From positions 102,107 to 166,106 of the forward strand of contig JYOD01000050.1 of NCBI GenBank assembly GCA_000955785.1: a stretch of DNA of 64,000 bases. Direction: 5' to 3'. A program made the translations under genes and the position numbers. The DNA is from Burkholderiaceae bacterium 16 (GTDB lineage: Bacteria; Pseudomonadota; Gammaproteobacteria; Burkholderiales; Burkholderiaceae). This document shows positions 8,797-17,305 of this stretch, in pieces. The notes under the pieces are model-generated. The model made no database searches. It saw only the letters and a list, made by a program, of their open reading frames with translations, and was not told the DNA's origin. Numbering within the stretch: position 1 is the stretch's first letter; every line of letters begins with the position of its first letter.

Positions 8797-10238
8797 GCGC
8801 GCGCCGCCTGCTCCTGGCCGCATGCGCGATGGCGCTGGGCGCCTGCGCGCTCGGGCCGGACTATCGCCGTCCGGACGTCGCGCAGCCGCCGCAGTACCGC
8901 CTCGATACCGGCGCGCTGACCGTGGCCGCGGACAGCGCGTGGTGGGACAGCTTCGGCGATCCGGTGTTGAATGCGCTGGTCGACGCCGCGCTGCGCAACA
9001 ACTACGACGTACGTATCGCCGCCGCGCGCATCGACGCGTTCCGCGGGCAACTGCTGGTTGCGCGCTCCGGCCTGTTCCCGCAAGTCGGGCTGTCGGCATC
9101 GGCCACGCGCCAGCGCGCCGGCACCTTCAACGGCACGCCGTTCGCATCGCTGGAGCGGCCAGGCAACAGCTACCAGTTGCTGGCCAATGCAAGCTGGGAA
9201 ATCGACCTGTGGGGCCGCATCCGCCGCCAGGCGGAAGCCGCCGAAGCCGACCTGTGGAACGCGGAATACGCGCGGCGCGGCGTGGTGCTGGCGCTGGCCG
9301 CCTCGGTGGTGCAGGGCTACGCCAGCCTGCGCGGGCTTGACGCGCAACTGGATGTTGCCCGCCAGACCCTGGAAGCCCGCAGCCGCGCGCTGGATATCTT
9401 CCGCATGCGCTACGCGGGCGGCGTGGTCTCGCAGCTTGAGCTGGCGCAGGCCGAGAACGACTACTACGCCACCGAGGCATCGATCCCGCCGCTGCGCGCG
9501 TCCATCGCACAGACGGAGAACGCGCTGTCGGTGCTGCTCGGGCGCGAGGCCGGGCCGATCGAGCGTGGCAAGTCCATCGCGCAATTGCAGGCGCCGCCGG
9601 TTGGCGCCGACCTGCCGGCGGCCCTGCTGGCGCGCCGACCGGACGTGCTGCAGGCCGAGCAGAATGCCGTGGCCGCCAACGCGCTGCTGGGTGCCGCCGA
9701 AGCGCTCTACCTGCCGGCCGTGAACTTGTCGGGCTTGTTTGGCGCAATCGCGGCCTCGCCGGGCGCGCTGTGGCACAGCGCCTCGCAGGTGTGGGGCATG
9801 TCCGCCGGGCTGACGCAGCCCATCTTCCAGGGCGGCGCCATCCGCGGCCAGGTGCAGACTGCCGGCGCACAGCGCGAGCAGGCCATGCTGGCCTACCAGA
9901 GCAGTGTGCTGGCAGCGCTGGCTGATGTGAACACCGCGCTGGCCAACGGGCTGGAAACGCGCAACCGGCTGGGCAGCCTGCAGAATCAGGAGCGCAGCCT
10001 GACGGTGTACGCCGACCAGGCCGGCGCGCGCTACGAGGGTGGCTACTCCAGCTATCTCGAAGTCACCAACGCGCAGGAGAAGCTGTTCGACACCCAGCTT
10101 GCTGCGATCCAGGGCCAGGTCGACGTGCTCAATGGCGCGGCGGCCTTGTACAAGTCGCTTGGCGGCGGATGGCCGGCGGTGCCGGCCGAGGTCAGGGACG
10201 CCGGGATGGGCGGCGACGCGCGCGTGGTGCAGCGCTGA
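8793..10238 (+). CDS. RND outer-membrane factor lipoprotein (NodT/OprM family)
   Basis: A 481-residue TolC-type outer-membrane channel. It starts at a GTG that shares GTGA with the permease stop. A lipoprotein signal ending LGAC puts the lipidated Cys at residue 18, followed by LGPDYRRPDV, the typical start of mature NodT-family proteins. Two OEP repeats rich in Ala/Gln/Leu make up the rest, each with the helical pattern of the periplasmic tunnel (for example LELAQAENDYY and YLEVTNAQEKLFDTQ). It completes the tripartite pump encoded in this operon. No regulator lies beside the operon within the window. Confidence 0.95.
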   Translation: MSARRLLLAACAMALGACALGPDYRRPDVAQPPQYRLDTGALTVAADSAWWDSFGDPVLNALVDAALRNNYDVRIAAARIDAFRGQLLVARSGLFPQVGLSASATRQRAGTFNGTPFASLERPGNSYQLLANASWEIDLWGRIRRQAEAAEADLWNAEYARRGVVLALAASVVQGYASLRGLDAQLDVARQTLEARSRALDIFRMRYAGGVVSQLELAQAENDYYATEASIPPLRASIAQTENALSVLLGREAGPIERGKSIAQLQAPPVGADLPAALLARRPDVLQAEQNAVAANALLGAAEALYLPAVNLSGLFGAIAASPGALWHSASQVWGMSAGLTQPIFQGGAIRGQVQTAGAQREQAMLAYQSSVLAALADVNTALANGLETRNRLGSLQNQERSLTVYADQAGARYEGGYSSYLEVTNAQEKLFDTQLAAIQGQVDVLNGAAALYKSLGGGWPAVPAEVRDAGMGGDARVVQR

Positions 10239-10294
10239 GGCAATGCGCGTAGTCCGCGCAATTCGGCCAGTTTGCCCAGATTGCCCAGTTCGCC

Positions 10295-11677
10295 TTAGCG
10301 TGCGGACCAGTTGGCATTGCGCACGCCCAGCGCGGTCACCACGCCGTAGGCGCTGATGCCCAGCGCCACGCCCAGGAAGTGCCCGTCCAGGCCCATGCCG
10401 GCCATGTTCGCCAGCACCCAGCCGCCACCGGCGGCCAGGGCAATGCGCGCCAAGCCGGCCCCCATCGGCCAGCCCATGCGGCCCGCGCCCATCGATGCAA
10501 AGTACAGCGCCATGCCCAGGCCGAAGCCACCGAAGGCCGGGGCGACCCAGGACAGCGCGCGCGCGGCGATGCCGGCGACTTCGGCGTCCTTGGTGAAGAG
10601 CCCGGCAAAGGTCTCCGGTGCCAGGCCTACCGCCGCACCCACCGCCCCGGCCACCGCCAGCGCCGGCAGCGCGCCGGCCCAGGCGGTACGGCGCGCGGTA
10701 ACCCAGTCGCCGGCGCCCACCGCGCCGCCCACCAGCGCGGTCAGCGCCGAGCCCACGCCGAAGGCCAGCGGAATCATCAGGAATTCGAGCCGCGCGGAGA
10801 TGCCGTAGGCAGCCACGGCAGCCGTACCGTAATGACGCAATTCCGCCGTTACCAGGATGGTGGTCAGGTTAGCCACCGACGCCAGGGCGCAACCCACCAG
10901 CCCCACCGACAGGATGCGCACGAACAGCGCGCGCGATGGACGTATCCGCAGCGTCGGCACAAAGCCGGCGCCGCCGCGCATCACTACCCAGGCCATGGCC
11001 AGCGCCGCCGCCCACGACACCGCCGCGAGTGCGGCGCCGATGCCGGCCAGGCCCATGCCGGCCGGCTCGGCCAGCGCCCAGGCCAGGATAGGGAAGGCGA
11101 TCCACATCAGCGCCAGCACGCGCGCCGCCAGTGCATGGCGGCCACCGCCGCGCAGCACGGAAGCCAGCGTGTTGGCCAGCCACGCAGGCACCGCGCCGGC
11201 GCCGAATAGCCAGATCGCATAGGTGGCGGCCGCGTCGGCAGCCGTTTGCCCGGCCACCGCGCCCAGGATGCCGCGCGGGAAGCCCGCCATCGCCACGGCG
11301 AACACCAGCCCCGCCGTGATGGCGATGATGAGCGCATGCAGCACCAGGGAGGAAGCCTCCTCGCGCTTGCCCGCGCCGAGCGCGCGGGCGATGGCGGATA
11401 CCACGCCGCCGCCCATGGCGCCGGTGGACATCTGTTGCAGCAGCAGGGCGAAGGGCAGCACGACTGCCCAGCCCGCCAGCGCCGCCGTGCCCTGGCGTGC
11501 CGCCAGCCAGGTTTCGATCAGCTGGGCGCCCGCCTGCAGGAATGCGATCAGGCTGGTGGGCGCGGCCAGTACCAGAATGCGGCGCAAGAGTTCGCGCATC
11601 AACGGTTGCGTGGGGGCGGCGGTAGCCACGGACGCCAGCGTGGCTGCCGCCAGCGGATTGGCTTGGGGTTCATTCAT
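10295..11677 (-). CDS. MATE family efflux transporter
   Basis: A 460-residue polytopic inner-membrane protein with about 12 hydrophobic segments and no soluble domain, of usual MATE length. Family features include the N-terminal VLAAPTSLIAFLQAGAQLIETW helix region and internal repeat of two six-helix halves. MATE proteins export cationic drugs and metabolites using Na+ or H+ gradients. The ATG at 11677 is preferred over 11743 because it gives a normal N-terminus; it overlaps the stop of the upstream HxlR gene by eight bases (ATGAATGA). The coupling suggests the regulator controls this exporter. Substrate unknown. Confidence 0.88.
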   Translation of the reverse strand: MNEPQANPLAAATLASVATAAPTQPLMRELLRRILVLAAPTSLIAFLQAGAQLIETWLAARQGTAALAGWAVVLPFALLLQQMSTGAMGGGVVSAIARALGAGKREEASSLVLHALIIAITAGLVFAVAMAGFPRGILGAVAGQTAADAAATYAIWLFGAGAVPAWLANTLASVLRGGGRHALAARVLALMWIAFPILAWALAEPAGMGLAGIGAALAAVSWAAALAMAWVVMRGGAGFVPTLRIRPSRALFVRILSVGLVGCALASVANLTTILVTAELRHYGTAAVAAYGISARLEFLMIPLAFGVGSALTALVGGAVGAGDWVTARRTAWAGALPALAVAGAVGAAVGLAPETFAGLFTKDAEVAGIAARALSWVAPAFGGFGLGMALYFASMGAGRMGWPMGAGLARIALAAGGGWVLANMAGMGLDGHFLGVALGISAYGVVTALGVRNANWSAR

Positions 11678-12209
11678 GGCTGGACTCCGTTTCATCCGTC
11701 GTTTCGCGCGTGGCCGGTCCGGCTGGATCGTCTTCGCGGGCAAGGCGCCGCCGCATAGCGCCGCTGGCGGCCGGGCCGGGCACTACGCGCAGGTCGTCCA
11801 GCGTCAGCGGGCTGCCGTCCGCGCGTGCCAGTGCCGGCGCGGCAATGGCGGCGCCGGTGCGCTTGTCCTGCAGCACGGTGTGCGGGCCGCACGCATCGTT
11901 CATCCAACGGTCGGCCCAGGCTTTCAGGGCGACAAAGGCGGGAAAGAAGTCGCGGCTCTTCTCGGTGAGGTGGTAGACGTGCCGCGCGCTGTCGGGGGCA
12001 GGCAGGCGTTCCAGCATGCCGTGCTCCACCAGGCTCTTCAGGCGCGCGCTGAGGATGTTGGGCGCAATGCCCAGGTGGCGCTGGAACTCGTCGAAGCGGG
12101 TGCTGCCGTAGAACGCCTCGCGCAGCAGGAGGATGGCCCAGCGCTCGCCCAGCACCGACATCGAGCGGGCGATCGGGCACGGCATGCTGGCAAAGTCGGT
12201 GTGGCCCAT
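11670..12209 (-). CDS. HxlR-family transcriptional regulator
   Basis: A regulator of about 179 residues with the HxlR winged-helix domain in its first 110 residues: CPIARSMSVLGERWAILLLR, then FDEFQRHLGIAPNILSARLK as the recognition helix and HGMLERLP before the wing. The N-terminal Cys in MPCPIARS is typical of HxlR members, some of which are redox or aldehyde sensors. The C-terminal 60 residues are less conserved. The start is uncertain between ATGs at 12209 (GGAGAGG three bases before it) and 12221. It overlaps and probably controls the MATE exporter gene. Confidence 0.87.
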   Translation of the reverse strand: MGHTDFASMPCPIARSMSVLGERWAILLLREAFYGSTRFDEFQRHLGIAPNILSARLKSLVEHGMLERLPAPDSARHVYHLTEKSRDFFPAFVALKAWADRWMNDACGPHTVLQDKRTGAAIAAPALARADGSPLTLDDLRVVPGPAASGAMRRRLAREDDPAGPATRETTDETESSHE

Positions 12210-12263
12210 GGACCTCTCCATCTGACTGGCGGTTGGTCCTGGCGATTTACTTTCGATTTGCAA

Positions 12264-12595
12264 GCCAGAACGTTCCGCGCATCTTAACTTGCAATTTGAA
12301 AGTTTGCTTGGGTGTGGGGGATAACTCTGTGCGATGTTCGGAGCGGTTTGTCTTTAGGGACTGGTGGTGGGTTTACTGGTGGATGGCTACAACTGCTTAA
12401 CTGCAAAATCAAAGGCTTAAAGTCAAGGGCGGTTTCACCCCCCTGCGGGGGGCGACCTACTTTTTTGTCTTGCCAAAAAAGTAGGCAAAAAAGGCGCCTC
12501 ATACGGCCTGGTACACCTTCACGGCTCGCTTCGCATCGCGTGGGGGCTCGCTTCGCATCGCGGGGCGCCGGGGCCAAACGAAAAGACCAGGGGGA
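12264..12595. repeat. Intergenic repeat-like patch with hairpins and an 18-base direct repeat
   Basis: This gap has no credible gene. It contains a C6/G6 hairpin with loop TGC (12438-12452), a 12-base stem (CCTACTTTTTTG at 12456-12467 pairing with 12474-12485, loop TCTTGC), and two copies of GGCTCGCTTCGCATCGCG at 12523-12540 and 12545-12562. From memory, the CCTACTTTTTT/AAAAAAGTAGG hairpin is a dispersed element in many Burkholderiales and some other proteobacterial genomes. It may also terminate transcription from either side. No IS ends or transposase remnants are visible. Confidence 0.6.
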
Positions 12596-13522
12596 TCAGC
12601 AAAGTGTCTGGCGCATCGCATTACTGAATACGTCCAGGGCCGGAATCCGCGCGCGCAGGAAATCGATCAGCGCGCGCGTCGCCATCGACGGATGCAGGTT
12701 GGGCGTGGTGATGATGTAGAGGCGGCTGCCCAGGCCCTCCGGCTTCCAGTCCGTCAGCACAGGCACCAGCCGGCCTTCGCGCACATCGTCCCAGCCGGCA
12801 TAGACCGGCAGCAGGCCCACGCCATGGCCCTCGCGCACCGCGCGCATCAGAAAGGGGAAATGCTCGGACTGCAGGTGCGGGATCAGTTCCACCTGCTCGC
12901 GCTGCTCGCCGCGGTCGAGCGTGAGGACGAAGCGCCGCGCGGGGTAGGGCGGGCACAGGAACTGGCACCGCGCCAGGTCGGCCGGGGCGTGTAGCGGCCC
13001 GTTGCGCGCCAGGTAGCCGGGCGACGCGCAGAGCTGCCAGTCGATCGCGCAAATGTCGCGCGCCACATGGTCCAGCGGCGGCTGCGAGGTGACCTTGAGC
13101 GCCACGTCGATCTCGGCGGCGATCAGGTCCACCACGCGGTTGGCAAAGAACACGCGCAGGGAGATGCCTGGATGCTGGCCGGCGAACTCCAGCAGCAGCG
13201 GGGCCAGGAAGGTGTCGCCCAGACCGGTCGGCACGCTCAGGCGCACGTGGCCGCGCAGGGTGGTGCCCAGGCTGTCGATCTCCGCCTGGGCCGAGGCCAC
13301 TTCCTGCAGGATGCGCAGGCCGTGCTGGTACAGCGAGCGCCCAGGCTCGGTCAACTCCAGCCGGCGCGTAGTACGGCGCAGCAACTGCGCGCCGGCCTGG
13401 TGTTCCAGCTCGCGCAGCTGGCGGCTGACCTGCGAGCGCGTGACGCCGCGCCGCCGTCCCGCCTCGGACAAGTTGCCGGCCTCGACGATGTCGACGAAGG
13501 CCTGGATCAGGTTGAGGTCCAT
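12596..13522 (-). CDS. LysR-family transcriptional regulator
   Basis: A 308-residue LysR regulator. The N-terminal helix-turn-helix reads MDLNLIQAFVDIVEAGNLSEA, then GVTRSQVSRQLRELEHQAGA. A linker helix and the two-lobed effector domain (about 90-295) follow. The ATG at 13522 gives the canonical N-terminus, whereas reading from 13561 adds an unrelated 13 residues. It is divergent from, and 170 bases away from, an SDR/acyl-CoA ligase/Bug operon, so it most probably activates that operon in response to a substrate-derived ligand. Ligand unknown. Confidence 0.92.
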   Translation of the reverse strand: MDLNLIQAFVDIVEAGNLSEAGRRRGVTRSQVSRQLRELEHQAGAQLLRRTTRRLELTEPGRSLYQHGLRILQEVASAQAEIDSLGTTLRGHVRLSVPTGLGDTFLAPLLLEFAGQHPGISLRVFFANRVVDLIAAEIDVALKVTSQPPLDHVARDICAIDWQLCASPGYLARNGPLHAPADLARCQFLCPPYPARRFVLTLDRGEQREQVELIPHLQSEHFPFLMRAVREGHGVGLLPVYAGWDDVREGRLVPVLTDWKPEGLGSRLYIITTPNLHPSMATRALIDFLRARIPALDVFSNAMRQTLC

Positions 13523-13541
13523 CCGGGATTCCCAGGAGTAT

Positions 13542-13560
13542 TGTCGCGTATGGCGCAACA
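13542..13560. promoter_or_regulatory. Candidate LysR-type operator
   Basis: TGTCGCGTATGGCGCAACA is a near-perfect inverted repeat (TGTnGCG, five bases, CGCnACA) in the intergenic region between the divergent LysR gene and the SDR operon. The size and T-N11-A-like symmetry suit a LysR recognition site. It lies within 20 bases of the LysR start, compatible with autorepression. Confidence 0.4.
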
Positions 13561-13692
13561 TTGTGAGTCGCCGCAGGGGAATTGTCGATACCGGGCGTCA
13601 GGGCTACAGTGTCCGTTCCCTGCCGGATTGCCGGGAGCGGGGCCAGGCGGGCGCAACGACGCCAACGACGCGAACAACAAGCAGGAGACACC

Positions 13693-14619
13693 ATGTTCAA
13701 GAACGATCTTTTCGCTGGCCAGCGTGTGCTGATCACCGGCGGCGGTACCGGGCTGGGTCTGATCATGGCCGAGCGCCTGGCCGGGCTGGGTGCGGAGCTT
13801 CACCTGTGCGGGCGCCGGCTGCCGGTGCTGGACGAGGCCGCCGGGTCGTTGCGGCAGCAGCACGGCGTCAAGGTCGTAACCCACGCGGTGGACATCCGCG
13901 ATGCCGCCGCCGTCGACGCCATGATCGAGACCATCTGGACCCAACACGGCCCGCTCGACTGCCTGGTCAACAACGCCGCCGGCAACTTCATCAGCCGCAC
14001 CGAGGACCTCTCGCCCAATGGCTTTCACGCTATCTCCGACATAGTCTTTCGCGGCACCTTCTACATGACGCAAGCGGTGGGCAAGCGCTGGATCCGCGAC
14101 GGCCATCCCGGTTCGGTGCTCTCCATCGTGGTGACCTGGGTCTGGACCGGCTCGCCCTTCGTGGTGCCGTCGGCCATGTCCAAGGCCGGCGTGGACGCCA
14201 TGACCAAGTCGCTGGCCGTGGAGTGGGGCCGCCACGGCATCCGCTGCAACGCCATCGCGCCGGGCGTGATCCCCACCGAAGGCGCGGGCTCGCGCCTGCG
14301 CCCGCAGGATTCACAGCAAGACCAGTTGAGCGGCCAGAACCCCACCGGTCGCATCGGCCAGCCGCAGGACATCGGCAACCTCGCCGCCTTCCTGCTGGCC
14401 CACGACAACTCGTGGATCAACGGACAGACCATTGCGCTGGATGGTGGCGACTGGCTCGCCAACGGCGCTTACTTCAAGCAATACCTGGGCTGGGGCGATG
14501 CCGAATGGCAGGCCGCGCGCGAACGCATTGCCGCCAGGAACGCCGCCGACCGCGCCACGCGCACGGTGAATGCACCCACGCCTTCCCCGACACCCGACCA
14601 ATCTGGAGACAACGAATAA
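13693..14619 (+). CDS. SDR oxidoreductase resembling 2,4-dienoyl-CoA reductase, catalytic Tyr replaced
   Basis: A 308-residue short-chain dehydrogenase. TGGGTGLG (15-22) binds the nucleotide and NNAAGNFIS (93-101) matches the dienoyl-CoA reductase (DECR/FadH-SDR) signature better than classic FabG. The region FVVPSAMSKAGVDAM (156-170) carries the family Lys at 164. In human DECR1 the catalytic Tyr sits 15 residues before that Lys; here the position is Trp149 (in VVTWVWTGS), and the classical YxxxK Tyr is Ser160. The product may therefore be a non-canonical reductase or a binding/hydratase-like relative. It starts after AGGAGACACC. It overlaps the ligase gene by one base (TAATG), so both are probably co-translated. 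Confidence 0.85.
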   Translation: MFKNDLFAGQRVLITGGGTGLGLIMAERLAGLGAELHLCGRRLPVLDEAAGSLRQQHGVKVVTHAVDIRDAAAVDAMIETIWTQHGPLDCLVNNAAGNFISRTEDLSPNGFHAISDIVFRGTFYMTQAVGKRWIRDGHPGSVLSIVVTWVWTGSPFVVPSAMSKAGVDAMTKSLAVEWGRHGIRCNAIAPGVIPTEGAGSRLRPQDSQQDQLSGQNPTGRIGQPQDIGNLAAFLLAHDNSWINGQTIALDGGDWLANGAYFKQYLGWGDAEWQAARERIAARNAADRATRTVNAPTPSPTPDQSGDNE

Positions 14620-16124
14620 TGGCCGCCGACCTCTGGTTCGAAGATGCCCGCCTGACCGGCGCCGAGCTGCTTGAGCGGGGCGCGCGCCTGGCTGGCGGCT
14701 TGCGCGCGCTCGGGCTCAACGAAGGCGACGTGGTCGCGGTGCTGCTGCGCAACGATCCGGTCTTTGCCGATATCGTCCACGCCTGCCGCACGGCCGGCGT
14801 CTATTACTGCCCCATCAACTGGCACTTCACCGGCGAGGAAATCCGCTTCCTGATGGCAGACAGCGGCGCCAAGGCGCTGATCGTCCATGCCGATCTGCTG
14901 GACGGCGTGCGCGCGGCGGTGCCCGAGGGCGTGCAGGTACTGGCGGTCGCGGTGCCGGGCAAGGACAGCGCGGCAGGCGCCTCCGACTATGAAAGCTGGC
15001 TCGATGCGCAGTCGCCGTACGACGGCCCGCGCGTGGCGCCGCGCGGCCATATGGCCTACACCTCCGGCACCACCGGCCGCCCCAAGGGCGTGCTGCGCGC
15101 CGCGGTGCCGCTGGCCACGCTGGAAACCCAGCTCGCGCGCATGCGCTCCGTGGTGGCGCAGACCATGGGCATCGTGGAGGGCACCCGCGCGCTGATGGCC
15201 GCGCCGCTGTACCACAGCGCGCCGGGCGTGTTCATCCAGAACGCGCTGCAGCTCGGCGAGCGCCTGGTGCTGTGCGCGCGCTTCGATCCGGAGCGGGTGC
15301 TGGCGCTGGTGGAGAAGCACCGTATCGACGTGCTCTACCTGGTGCCCATCATGTATGTACGCATGCTCAAGGTGCCGCCGGAGGTGCGTGCGCGCTACGA
15401 CCTCTCCTCGCTGCGCTTCGTCGCGTCGACCGGCGCGCCGTGCGCGCCCGAGGTCAAGCGTGCCATGATCGACTGGTTCGGCCCAGTCATCCATGAAACC
15501 TACGCATCGAGCGAGGCCGGCATGATCACCGTGGCCACGCCGGCCGACGCCATGGCCAAGCCCGGCACGGCTGGCCGCCCGGTCGACGACGGCGAAGTGC
15601 GCATCCTCGACGAGCAGGGCAAGGCCTGCGCGCCCGGCGAGATCGGGCTGGTCTATGTGCGGCAGCCGGCTTACCCCGACTTCACCTACCGCAACAATGA
15701 CGAAGCCCGCCGCGCCATCGACCGCGGTGGCCTGGTGAGCCTGGGCGACATGGGTTATCTCGACGCCGATGGCTACCTGTTCATCTGCGACCGCGCCTCC
15801 GACATGGTGATCTCCGGCGGCGTGAACATCTACCCGGCAGAGATCGAGCACGAACTGGTGCGCTATCCCGGCGTGGCCGATTGCGTGGTGTTCGGCGTGC
15901 CCGACGACGAGTATGGCGAACGCCTGCTGGCCATGGTGCAGCCGGTGCAGGGCGCCACGCTGGAGGAGAGCGCGATCATCGAATGGCTGCGCCAGCGCCT
16001 CTCAGGCTTCAAGGTGCCGCGCACCATCGTGGTGGAAGCGCAACTGCCGCGCGACGATACCGGCAAGCTGGCCAAGCGCCGCCTGCGCGACAAATACTGG
16101 GAAGGGCGCGCGCGGCGGGTTTGA
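14619..16124 (+). CDS. Acyl-CoA ligase (AMP-forming), FadD/medium-chain-like
   Basis: A 501-residue ANL-superfamily adenylate-forming enzyme that would activate a carboxylic acid to its CoA thioester. Motifs in order: YTSGTTGRPKGV (about 145-157) for ATP, TYASSEAG near 294 for adenylate, GDMGYLDADGYLFICDR at the hinge near 372-390, and the C-terminal catalytic Lys in DDTGKLAKR near 485. The N-terminus is short compared with long-chain FadD. Its start shares one base with the SDR stop. Together with the Bug binding protein downstream it suggests uptake and CoA-activation of an aliphatic or aromatic acid. Substrate not identifiable from sequence. Confidence 0.9.
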   Translation: MAADLWFEDARLTGAELLERGARLAGGLRALGLNEGDVVAVLLRNDPVFADIVHACRTAGVYYCPINWHFTGEEIRFLMADSGAKALIVHADLLDGVRAAVPEGVQVLAVAVPGKDSAAGASDYESWLDAQSPYDGPRVAPRGHMAYTSGTTGRPKGVLRAAVPLATLETQLARMRSVVAQTMGIVEGTRALMAAPLYHSAPGVFIQNALQLGERLVLCARFDPERVLALVEKHRIDVLYLVPIMYVRMLKVPPEVRARYDLSSLRFVASTGAPCAPEVKRAMIDWFGPVIHETYASSEAGMITVATPADAMAKPGTAGRPVDDGEVRILDEQGKACAPGEIGLVYVRQPAYPDFTYRNNDEARRAIDRGGLVSLGDMGYLDADGYLFICDRASDMVISGGVNIYPAEIEHELVRYPGVADCVVFGVPDDEYGERLLAMVQPVQGATLEESAIIEWLRQRLSGFKVPRTIVVEAQLPRDDTGKLAKRRLRDKYWEGRARRV

Positions 16125-16187
16125 GCGCAGCGCAGTCAAGACATACCGGCAAGACCGAGAACATCAGAAGAACCAAGGAGACTAGCC

Positions 16188-17165
16188 ATGCAAAGCTGGA
16201 AAACCGGATGGCGCGCCGGCGCCGGCGTCGCCATCCTGGCCTGTGCGCAACTGGCCGTGGCCGCCTATCCCGACCGTCCCATCAAGCTGGTGGTGCCTTA
16301 TACGCCGGGCGGCTCTACCGACCAGTTCGGGCGCGGGCTGGCCGACGGCATGAGCCGCGAGCTGAAGCAGACGGTGGTGGTGGAGAACCGTCCCGGCGCC
16401 GCCACCATGATCGGCACGCAGAGCGTGGCGCGCGCGCCGGCAGATGGCTACACCATGGTGCTGGCCACCAATGGCAGCATGGTGCTCAACCCGATGCTCT
16501 ACAAGAAGATCGCCTACGATCCGCCGCGCGATTTCAAGATCTTCACCATCGGCGCCGAGGCGCCGCTGGTGGTGGTGACCAACAACCAGGTGCCGGCCAC
16601 CAACATCCGCGAGTTCGCGGCGTATGCCAAGGCCAGCGGCGGCAAGCTCAACTACGCTTCGGTCGGGCTCGGCAACGCGCTGCAGCTGGCCACCGAAATG
16701 CTCAAGACCGAACTCGGCATCTCGGTCACCCACGTGCCGTACAACGGCAGCGCGCCGGCGCTGTCGGCGCTGCTCGCCAATGATGTGCAGCTGATGGTGG
16801 ACGTGGTCAGCACCTCGCTGCCGCACATCAAGGGCGGCAAGCTGCGCGCGCTGGCGGTGACCGGCCGCACCCGGCTGGAAGTGCTGCCCAATGTACCGAC
16901 CGTGGCGGAGAGCGGCTATCCCAACTTCCAGGCCGCCACGTGGTTCGGCCTTGCCGTGCCGGCGCAGACCCCGCCCGAGGCCGTGGCAAAGCTGCAGGCC
17001 GCGGCCGCGCATGTGCTCAAGGACCCGCAGTTCCGCGCCACCTTCAGCGCACTGGGGCTGGTGATCCAGCAACCGCGCACCCAGGCCGAGATCGATCGCT
17101 ATATCGATGCGGACCGCGAGCATTGGGGCAAAGTCATCCGCGCCAACAACATCAGCCTGGACTGA
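16188..17165 (+). CDS. Bug-family (TctC-type) periplasmic solute-binding protein
   Basis: A 325-residue secreted protein. A signal peptide (cleavage near residue 27, after QLAVAA) precedes YPDRPIKLVVPYTPGGSTDQ, the standard Bug/TctC N-terminus. The rest shows the conserved blocks VVVENRPGAATMIG, THVPYNGSAPALSALL and the wing with VPTVAESGYPNF. These proteins bind carboxylates in a hydrogen-bonded, often water-mediated site. TctA/TctB membrane partners are absent here, as is usual for the many orphan Bug genes of Burkholderiales. It is 63 bases downstream of the ligase and probably in the same transcript, preceded by AAGGAGAC. Confidence 0.93.
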   Translation: MQSWKTGWRAGAGVAILACAQLAVAAYPDRPIKLVVPYTPGGSTDQFGRGLADGMSRELKQTVVVENRPGAATMIGTQSVARAPADGYTMVLATNGSMVLNPMLYKKIAYDPPRDFKIFTIGAEAPLVVVTNNQVPATNIREFAAYAKASGGKLNYASVGLGNALQLATEMLKTELGISVTHVPYNGSAPALSALLANDVQLMVDVVSTSLPHIKGGKLRALAVTGRTRLEVLPNVPTVAESGYPNFQAATWFGLAVPAQTPPEAVAKLQAAAAHVLKDPQFRATFSALGLVIQQPRTQAEIDRYIDADREHWGKVIRANNISLD

Positions 17166-17243
17166 GCGCAAGCGCGCCAGGCGAGCGGCGGCAGCCGTGG
17201 CGAGCGCCGGCCGGCTGGCGGCGATCGGCGTATAGTTCTGTCA

Positions 17244-17280
17244 CGCCGTGATGCATTCGGCCTTCTGGCCAGTCACGGCG
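17244..17280 (+). terminator. Probable terminator after the Bug operon
   Basis: CGCCGTGA (17244-17251) pairs with TCACGGCG (17273-17280), with an inner GGCC-TTCT-GGCC stem, and is followed by TTCTTTTG. It separates the Bug gene from the ClC gene. Confidence 0.6.
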
Positions 17281-17305
17281 TTCTTTTGCCCACGCCCGCC
17301 GCGCC

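Noticed and set aside
12312..12719. A 135-residue plus-strand frame across the intergenic repeat
   Set aside because: It crosses the hairpins and repeats and overlaps the LysR gene; no Shine-Dalgarno and no family.
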